DNA of 28,863 nucleotides, taken from Priapulus caudatus (Eukaryota; Priapulida; Priapulimorpha; Priapulimorphida; Priapulidae). Positions 19,561 to 28,500 of the stretch are shown piece after piece. The number at the start of each line of letters is the position of its first letter. Position 1 is the stretch's first letter. Location: contig NW_014578434.1 in NCBI RefSeq assembly GCF_000485595.1, positions 33,196 through 62,058 on the forward strand. The letters run 5' to 3'. A program made the translations under genes and the position numbers. The notes beneath the pieces are model-generated. The model saw only the letters and a list, made by a program, of their open reading frames with translations, was not told the origin of the DNA and searched no databases.

Positions 19561-19631
19561 TTTAAATGTTTGTTTGGGACAGAGGCAAGGGGGGTGTTTA
19601 ACACCCCAAACACCCCCCCTGCGTACGCCAC

Positions 19632-19707
19632 TGGCTCTAGTACTATAGCTCTTTGCTCCGCCACGCCCTGCCCTGCGGCGGAGCGAAGGGCTATAGTACT
19701 AGAGCTA
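19632..19707. mobile_element. 76-bp hairpin sharing ends with the 17.2-kb foldback element
   Basis: A self-complementary unit: GGCTCTAGTACTATAGC on the left and its complement GCTATAGTACTAGAGC on the right, with an inner GCTCCGCC/GGCGGAGC stem. The ends are the same as those of the element at 17255-17818. No target-site duplication is seen here. Confidence 0.75.
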
Positions 19708-20676
19708 CATAATGCACAGCAGTTGATCGTTCAGTTAATTACATGACCATCATTCTGGTCTCCTAATGAACTAGTGCTACTTTCTTGTCAGCCCTGAACA
19801 TCATATATGAAATCTCTCGTAACCTCGAAAATAATTGTCTTCAAAGTCAAAGGGACTATATCGAAGACGGAAAAAGACAAAGTTGATCAACACTGCGGAT
19901 TGCAGTAGAAAAAGCCTCAAATTTGCAGTTTACTAAAGAGGAAGCAGTCATATATGGCATACTGCTATAAATATTAGCATAACATAACATTGGTTTGGCG
20001 CTAGCAATTTAATGATTTACTCTAGTCGTGCGGCCATTTAATATCCTACCTTGCCCTCCATTTCTTTTCCTTATACTCTCTCTTTCATTGAACAATGGCT
20101 AGTTTGTGTGTGTGTAATGTTTTCTGTGAGAGGCTCTGTGATACGCAGCACTGCCACTGGAAGGACAGATATTTAAAGTATTTTCCCACCCTAAACATTG
20201 CTGGATAAAATATATACAATTCATTACAAACAAATTATTTTACAGGATTTGCAGGCTATACAGATAACATGTACAAATAATTATGACGGTGAGGGGTGAT
20301 AGCATATTACTGCTGAATCATCGCCTATCTTGATCATCTTCTTGATATGTATGTGTCTTATATCTCCTATATATAGTCAATCTCATTCACTTGGAACTCA
20401 AATAAATCAGAATTCTTCTCCTGAATGAAAAGACCATGTGCAAAATTTATAGTATAGGAGCATTAAAAAAAGGACCCAGAAGGGCCAATTTTTTCATAAA
20501 ACCAATTGAAAAAATATCTAGCATAGTCTTGATGATAGTGGTTTTGTCACATCCATTGCTTCCAATTTAAGGGTGGGCAACGACTGTATGTGAATCACAT
20601 ACAATAATTTCATGCCACTAAGTGCAAAGATAGAATATTAATCTCCAAGCACTGCTATGGCCATAATTGTTACAAC
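19708..20676. other. Unannotated AT-rich sequence
   Basis: Nothing I recognise as a gene or repeat family. Confidence 0.35.
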
Positions 20677-21025
20677 AGGGTGTGAAATTAACGCGAGTCC
20701 GGAGTCGAATACTCCCTGATTTTCTGTCCGAGTCCCTGATTTTACATATGCAGGAGTCCGTGTGACTCCCTGAAAATTCTGCTATACTAACTAGTTTGTT
20801 CCAGAGCACGGCCTCGCGGAATTGGCGTATTTTTTCAGCAAATGTCCAAAAACAATTTCATTTGGCAGACGTGCAACCACATGAATCTTCAAAATAAGCA
20901 CACGCGTTATTGTTAATATCTTTAGTTTTGAACTTTAGACTGCGGACTCTCTCATTTTGCTGCGGACTCCCACTTTTTGAGGGGTGGACTTCCTTGTTCA
21001 AAAGTTAATTTTTACCCCGGTTACA
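20677..21025. mobile_element. MITE candidate with GGGTGTGAAATTAAC ends
   Basis: The left end near 20677 (GGGTGTGAAATTAAC) resembles the reverse complement of the right end near 21020 (GGGGTAAAAATTAAC). The phrase GGAGTC or GACTCC recurs at least six times within it, in both orientations near the ends. No transposase and no clear target duplication. Confidence 0.35.
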
Positions 21026-21917
21026 AGTATCATAGATGTGCAAGATGTGAGTTGTCATACACGATTCTTGATAACCTAGCTCGTTACATAGATATAGCTC
21101 TTTTAGGTATGTAATTCAACAAGAATAGTGACTAACAAGACCACACAGTTATAATTTCTAAATGTCTAATAAATATCTAACATGCTAACAAATAAACAAG
21201 AAACGTGTGGCAGAAGGTAGGAAAGGTAATGAGTTTATGAGCCGTCTCTCCTTGTTGGAAAGGTGAGTTTGAGCATGTGGCTGGTTGCACACTATCAAAG
21301 TATACGATAACACTACGTATGTTCATTTTCTAGCACGACGTAATACGTATGTTCATTCTCGTATTTCTACTCATTTGCAGTAGTCTGAGCCAACTGTAGC
21401 ACAGTGGGAAGTGTCGCAGATGTTATTAACTATAGTCTAGATCTAATATGTCGATAAGATATCTAATCTGATTGCGAGAAGGGTAGATATATGTTTTCAT
21501 GGAGGCAGGAATTCCCGAGTTACAATGCTGCCCAGTTAACATCCCTTATCACGCAATCGGCACGGTATCTGCTGCAAGCTAATTTAAATGTTTGCTATTT
21601 GTACGTGAGGTGTATATATGGAATGCAGGTTTACAGGTAGATGTGGGTAACGGCACGTACATGCAGGTAGGTGGTTCAATGTGATGACTGCATTACTGCA
21701 TACGTGTAAGAACGTGTGTGGATGGAGTCGGCACTCGCTGTGCAAATACTTGACATTCCCACCATGGTACAGCCACAGCAGCAGTTAGCTCCAGTGTCAC
21801 CAAGGTTCCCAGTCTCGTTTTGTGATGATTCGATAGACGTGGCACTACAGCTAACTTGTGAGTGAGAGAATTTTAGGTTCTAAAGCTAAACATTCCCAAA
21901 TAGACATTCTATACAGG

Positions 21918-21990
21918 ATGCTGGTGACAAGGTTGTGTGCTCAGCTGCTTGTGTTCTTGTGTCTACAAGAAATGCTGCCAATAACTCTAG
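21918..21990 (+). CDS. Weak candidate for an ERO1 5' exon (signal peptide only)
   Basis: An ATG with a purine at -3 starts a hydrophobic N-terminus (MLVTRLCAQLLVFLCLQEML), followed by a possible donor CTAG|GTACTG. It lies 440 bases upstream of the first certain ERO1 exon. Against it: it would end in phase 1, the next exon needs phase 0, and the family's N-terminal CxC is missing, so another exon would be needed between them. Confidence 0.15.
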
Positions 21991-22433
21991 GTACTGCGGC
22001 CCTATCGAAAACTCCATTCGAATTGGTAATTATGCATCCAATAATGTATGTATTGTATGTTTTTCCTTGTCCTGTGTGGGCAGATGCTGTTTGTATCTGA
22101 ACATGTGTTCGAATATCTGTCCAATATGTAGGTTGGAAGCAGGAAAAGTATGATGGAAAGCGTAACACGGTACTAGATGTAGACTCGCGTAGTTGGCCGA
22201 ACAAACTGCTTGCAATTCTCCCGACATGACCTCGCGGAAACTGGGTCATCGTTTTGTCCCTGGGCATTCTCGCTCTCTAAGTTAACTGCCACTTCCTACG
22301 AGGAAGTAGCACAAAGCGCGACGCAAATACCGATGATGCACGCATCGCGGGCACCTCCTGCCGTGATCTCTCATGTGTGCACAGTCTATACCTGCGCGAC
22401 ATTGGGGCTCTGACCTCTGACCTCTGCTTGCAG

Positions 22434-22553
22434 CTGGTGGGACAGGTGGACGACTGCGGCTGTGACATCAACACCGTCGATCACTTCAACAATGCGAGGA
22501 TATGGCCTCTGCTGCAACCGCTGTTGAACAGGGACTACTTTCGCTTCTTCAAG
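22434..22553 (+). CDS. ERO1: ERO1 exon A (N-terminal core)
   Basis: 40 codons between the acceptor GCTTGCAG and the donor AAG|GTAGAG, phase 0 on both sides. It encodes [20 protein letters not shown] to RDYFRFFK. Human exon structure also breaks before the corresponding VSGYLDDC. Confidence 0.93.
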
Positions 22554-25500
22554 GTAGAGTGGCTCCCGGACCAATTAATTGACTCGTTAGCCTTGTCGTA
22601 ACGAGTTTTCTGATTGTGTGCGCCATGCTTGGTGCCAGCTAGCGTCATTGGCATCAAAGCGAGACAGTTAATGTGAGGAGAGACTGCTGAAAACACTAGC
22701 GGATTGCGTACATGTCTCCTGATAATAAATAGTCGAATTATCAGGTGTTTTCTTTGACCGTGTAGTTCATGTGGTAAATTTATAACAGTAAAAGTTGCCC
22801 ACATGCAGAGGGCCCCCATTTTCTGATCGGTTTTCCTCTTTTTGAGTGCAATAATATATGCAATAATTAAAACCATAGTCATCATTGAATCAACAAAATA
22901 CTAACGATCGTTGTTATTGTTATCTTTATTTTTCTTCTTATTGTTGTTGTTATTGTTGTTTTCTTAGGTTAATCTCAACAACGGCTGTCCCTTCTGGCCG
23001 GATGACTCGCAGTGTTCCATAGAAGCCTGCTCAGTGGACGCTTGCAAGGACGTATGACCGATTCTTCCTTTTGTTTTCTTTCTCCATCCTTCCTTTCCTT
23101 TTTGGTTCTTGTTAGCTTCTTTTAACTGCCACTATCTATCTAGAAACTAACACGTCATTTCGAAGGGAAAATTTTCACAAAAAGACGTGCAGAGAAAAGC
23201 TGCAAGTTTTCATGTGTCTGTAGTAGATGATTGCGTCTAACCTTTGTAAAAGAATGGACCATGTATTTATATATTGATAGCCTTCATGGCTTGACATTGC
23301 AGGAGGATGTACCGGGTGGCCTCTTGCAGAATGGAAATGGCCAGGGGAACCAATATAAGGTAAGCCCCCTTGCAACAAAATCCCTTCATGTGCGAATGCC
23401 TTCGGAGTTCTGAAATGCAGTCGAAAACGTCTGCGCTGTTTCTTCGTGTCCGTTATGTGTTAAGAAAGAGACGAGTGCAAAGTTGGGGAATAAGTTGTAG
23501 GTGGATTTTACACCGAATTCGTGTTGCTCCGATTCTGTGTAACGTCATTTGTGACATTTGCGACAAGTCGACGCTTGTCAGGTGTGGTTTCAAATGTATG
23601 TGTTTCAACGACGGACTCACTCGTCACAGGACTGGCTTTTTTCGGTGCAGTAAAACACTTGGACAAAGCATTTTTTTATTAATTCCAGGTATAAATATAT
23701 ATATATATATGTCTGTGTGTGTGCTTATATTTAAAGCTGTGCCGAATTTCTTAGAGCTTGCATCGATCCCGCTCCTCGTCTCACCATAATAGCGAGTTTT
23801 GGCTTGCGCTGCGCAAGTCGTGAGCGTGCTTTAATGCGCGGTCGCCGCATATTGGCTGTTTTTTTATCATTGCCAGTACTCGGCAGAGGCGCAGGAGAGC
23901 AGCGAGGCGTGCGTGGGCAGCCCGGAGAGCGGACAGCCGGCGTGCACGGGCAGCCAGCCGGGCCGCGTGGTTGAGCAGGAGGGCAGGAAGATGACCGAGA
24001 AGCCAGCGTGTGCGGAGGAGGAGGGCAAGGAGCTTGGTGCCTTGGATCCGACGATCAGGTGAGAGTGAGAATGTGTGTCAGATAGAGCAGGAGTATATAT
24101 GTTAATAGATAGAGCAAGAGTATGTGTTAGATAGTGCTAGAGTATGTGTTAATAGATAGAGCAAGAGTATGTGTTAGATAGTGCTAGAGTATGTGTTGGA
24201 TAGAGCAGGAGTATGTGTTAGATAGTGCTAGCAGCTATTTTAATAGATAGAGCAAGAGTATGTGTTAGATAGTGCTAGAGTATGTGTTGGATAGAGCAAG
24301 AATGTGTGTTAGATGGAGCAAGAATGTGTGTTAGATAGAGCAAGAATGTGTGTGTTAGATGAGCAAGAATATTTGTCAGATAGAGTAAGAATATGTGTCA
24401 GGTAGAGTCTGAACCTTTCGTGTAGAATCAGAATGCATCAGGTAGATGACAATGAATGCTGGGTGGTTCCTTTGAGAATCTTTCCTCGGTGTAGGAATGT
24501 GTTTGGAGTGTCACTGGGGTATAGGGAAAAACACTGCTGTTAGTGATTTAGATCAAGAATAAGTGTAGGGTAGGTGCCCAGTGTCTGTCCAACAGTTAAA
24601 GACGTCTGATTGGTGGCACATAATAATAATAATTTTCCGGCTTGCACATCATCTCCCCATCCACTATCTATTTGGCTGGCCACATGAACTCCCAGCATTC
24701 CCTATCCAGTATCTGATTGGTGGCACATGAACTCCCAGCATTCCCTATCCAGTATCTGATTGGTGGCACGTGAACTCCCAGCATTCTCCATGCATAATCT
24801 GACTGGATGTGTGTGTGTTTGCAGCAAGGAAACCCTGGAAGCGATTCAGACTTGGAAGCAGTTCGACGATGCGCAGGACATGTTCTGCCAGATAGATGGT
24901 ATGCTTGCAATATAATACATGCAGGCAGGACAACGATGGGCTGATCAACTTAACTCGTGTTATTGATTATGTGTCTTACTAAAGTTCTTCCTCTGATCAC
25001 ATATGTTGCTCATGTTAATTGTTTTGTCACGAATCTTACTCAAGTCACTTATTTAGTCGCGTATCTTTCTCAAATTAATTTGTTACACAAGTTATTTTGT
25101 CGTGTACCCTACTCGAATTACTCGGTTTCCTCACGTGTGCAACGTATTACTCATTCCGTCGCGTATCTTGCACTAGTTGCTCATTTCGTGGCATGTTGTA
25201 TTGATATCGCAACGCGTGTGTGTGCACGTGTGTGCACGCATGTGTGCGTGTGTGCGCGCATGGGCCGTGATTGTCGCTCGTTGTCTCACACAGACGAGAC
25301 GTCAGGCGAATACGTTGACCTGCTGCTCAACCCGGAACGCTACACGGGATATCGGGGCGCATCAGCTCTCCGCATCTGGAGGACGATCTACGAAGAAAAC
25401 TGCTTCAAGTGCGTATTTTATTATTATTGAATCTTTATTGCGTGTAATTAAAATGCAAATTCACGTAATGAAGACAGTCTTTTTCATGGAGAAAAAAAAT

Positions 25501-28500
25501 CTGATTGGTGCAATAGGCGTGCACGCAGGGTCGCAAATATCGCCATGATTCCGGCGATGGTTGCCAGGTTTGCTTTTTCGTATTTGCTGCGGCACGTCGA
25601 AAATTCCACAAGGTGCTGCGCCTCGAAAATTTTACGAGGTCCATGACGGTCCATGCAGTCGCTGCCTTGCCTTGTTTGCACTCGTGCCCTTCCCATTTAA
25701 ACCTCTATTAGTAGGTATTGCCATTATAACCACAAGTTATGTACTTATCTCTCCCTGTTCCACAGAAAAAAGTGGCGATGAAAAGTTAGCTCCGTTCCCT
25801 GGAGCGATATGTTTGCCTTATTACCCCAGCCTTAGCAACCTGAAGTTTCTGACTAAACCCGTAGCGAGGCTAACCTCAGCCCCAAAAAATCGATCCCTAT
25901 GTGCATACCTGGGATCTTACTCTGACCATACGGATGCTCGATCGAAAGACTTGCAGAGATTCGGTCATCATTTCACCCAAATCGAGCACGTGGGTGTTGA
26001 CTAATGTGCACGTATCGTTGTTACTGATTGCACAAGTCCGCGTTGGTAGCATTCGAAATGCGAACCTGTAAGTGGCAATTTCAGTTGCCGGTTTTCGGTT
26101 CTTCGAAACGATGACTCCAACTCTCCAGGACACTGACGTTCTGTTGCGCGGATTGCTGGTTTACCGCGGAGGCGAGAAATCGCTGGTCGCGTAATGTGAG
26201 TGCGGCATCTGAAATGGCTAGAATCTTACTTTTAAATTTCTTTTTAAAATACTTTTTTCAAGTTTTCCCACGTCTCTTCACGTTGCCTCGATGTATTTTT
26301 ATTACAGACCAAAGCCGGGATACGGCGACTACATCACGTCACGGACTGTGGGAGGTAAGCACGAAGGCGCGGCGCGTGAGAGAGCGTTTCAGTCGTGCTT
26401 GCATGTAACGGTCGTTAGAGAATTGGAGTAACCTGTCGTCTGCATTCACGGTTGTTGCGCGAGCGAGCGTTCAACCAGTCGCTGTCGCTACTTGCAGATC
26501 TGTGCCTGGAGAAGAGGGCGTTTTTCCGTGCGGTGTCCGGCCTGCATGCCAGCATCAACATCCACCTGTGCGCCGATTACCTGTTTCCAGGTGCGTGTTT
26601 ACAGTAGGGTGGGATGGTCAACCTGTGTATCTGTCTTCCCAGGTGCATGTTTAAAGTAGGATGGGATGCTTAACCTTTTGCATCTGTCTATTCATGTGCG
26701 TTTATTAGAGTAGGGTGTGATGGTTACTATGCGTTACATCCGTCTACCCACAATATGTGGTTATTATTCTAGGAGGTTGATATACTTCTCTATGCCGGGG
26801 TTATGTCTTCCCAGGTTCACGTTAATAGTACGCTGAGGTACTTGCCTGTGTCATGAATCTGTCTTCCAACGACGTGTGTTTATGGTTGGATGGATACGGT
26901 GTGATTAATGCCTGGCCACTACCGTCATTATGAGGCGTTTGATTTACACAATCAAACATTCATGTTTATATGCTGTAAAAAATGCAAGTGAAATGTCAAT
27001 CTGCGTGTACCTGAGCGAAAAATGTAATGTTGTTTTTATAATTTTCCAACCGATTTCTAGATAGATTGTGTGAGTTGTGCTTCACATGTTGACTTTAACC
27101 AGTTCAATTGCTTGCATGTGTGCAGGTTTGGGACAGCTTACCCCTCCCAAGTGGGGACCCAACCCAGAAGAGTTTAGACGCCGGTTCGACCCAGTGTTTA
27201 CCGATGGCGAGGGCCCACAAAGGCTCAAGAACCTTTACTTTGTTTACCTACTGGAACTGAGAGCTCTTGCAAAGGCTGCACCCTACTTTGAATCGGTAGG
27301 CAGTTTTATAGTGAAATCGACCCCACATCACCATGCAACATCTACATGTACAGAACTATGCTAAACCTACATGTACAAAACTATTCTAAACCTACATGTA
27401 TATAACTATGCTAAACCTACATGTACATAACTATTCTGAACCTACATGTACATAACTATGCTAAATCTACATGTATATAACTATGCTAAACCTACATGTA
27501 CATAACTATGCTAAACCTACATGTACATAACTATGCTAAACCTACATGTTCATAACTATGCTAAACTTACATATATGTAACTATACTAAACATACATGTA
27601 CTCAACTATGCTAATGCTATGTGTATGCAACTGCTAAAAGTCTACTACATAACAATGCTAAACCTACGTGTGTGAAATGTATAGCCTACTGCATGTCAGC
27701 TGTGCTAGGAATTCCCCAGTTCACGGTGCTTTGCCTATCTTGTATGTTGCAGGAGGATTTCTACAGTGGAGACTCGGTAGAAGATGCTGAGGTTACGCAG
27801 ATAGTGTCTCAGCTGCTCAACATTGTAAGGTACGTGAGGGACACTCCTGCAGCATGCTCTCACCTTGTCATCCCCAGAGCGACCATAACCCGCCCACCTC
27901 ACACCCTCTTCCCTTACCATCACGTCCTTCAGTTTACGCTGTGCACCATTCCCATCCCCACCAGCCATCACTACCATCCCTAACTATCCCTAACCATCCC
28001 TAACCATCCCTTCCATCACTACCATTTCCATAACACCTGCCCCCTTTAGCACAAGTACCCATACCAGGACCATATCATGCAACTGTGCCCCATAACCACT
28101 GCCCTCCTTCGCGACCATTTCCATGATAACTGCCCCATCAAAGCCGCTACCACTCCCAACCCTCCCGCGCGCATCGCCTACCTCTTGCACCACTGCCCCT
28201 TATCACCCACACGTAACCACATTCCTCATTCAAAACGAACCTCGAAGAATATCAGCCTATCCTGACATAAAAGACCAGACCCCACCATACATCCATCACT
28301 GGAAACAACAAATATCGTAGCTCGGTGACACCGCAGGTCCGCATTTAAAGTCTGGTGTCTCTTCGAGAAAACGAAGCCCCGTGCACCAGCGCGACGATAA
28401 CTTTCAGAGTGTTTCTGCGAATTTCAGGTCGTTTCCGAACAACTTTGACGAGAGCGTCATGTTTCAAGGTGACGTGGAGGTCGCACGGAAGCTGAAGGAA

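Noticed and set aside
22377-22433. Upstream extension of ERO1 exon A in the same frame (reads through DLCLQ)
   Set aside because: The extension contains a good acceptor (TGCTTGCAG) right before LVGQVDDC. The Cys in the extension is spaced one residue off the family's CxC position.
25561-26004. 147-codon open frame in an ERO1 intron
   Set aside because: It lies between two firmly placed exons, shows no family resemblance, and its frame does not join either neighbour.
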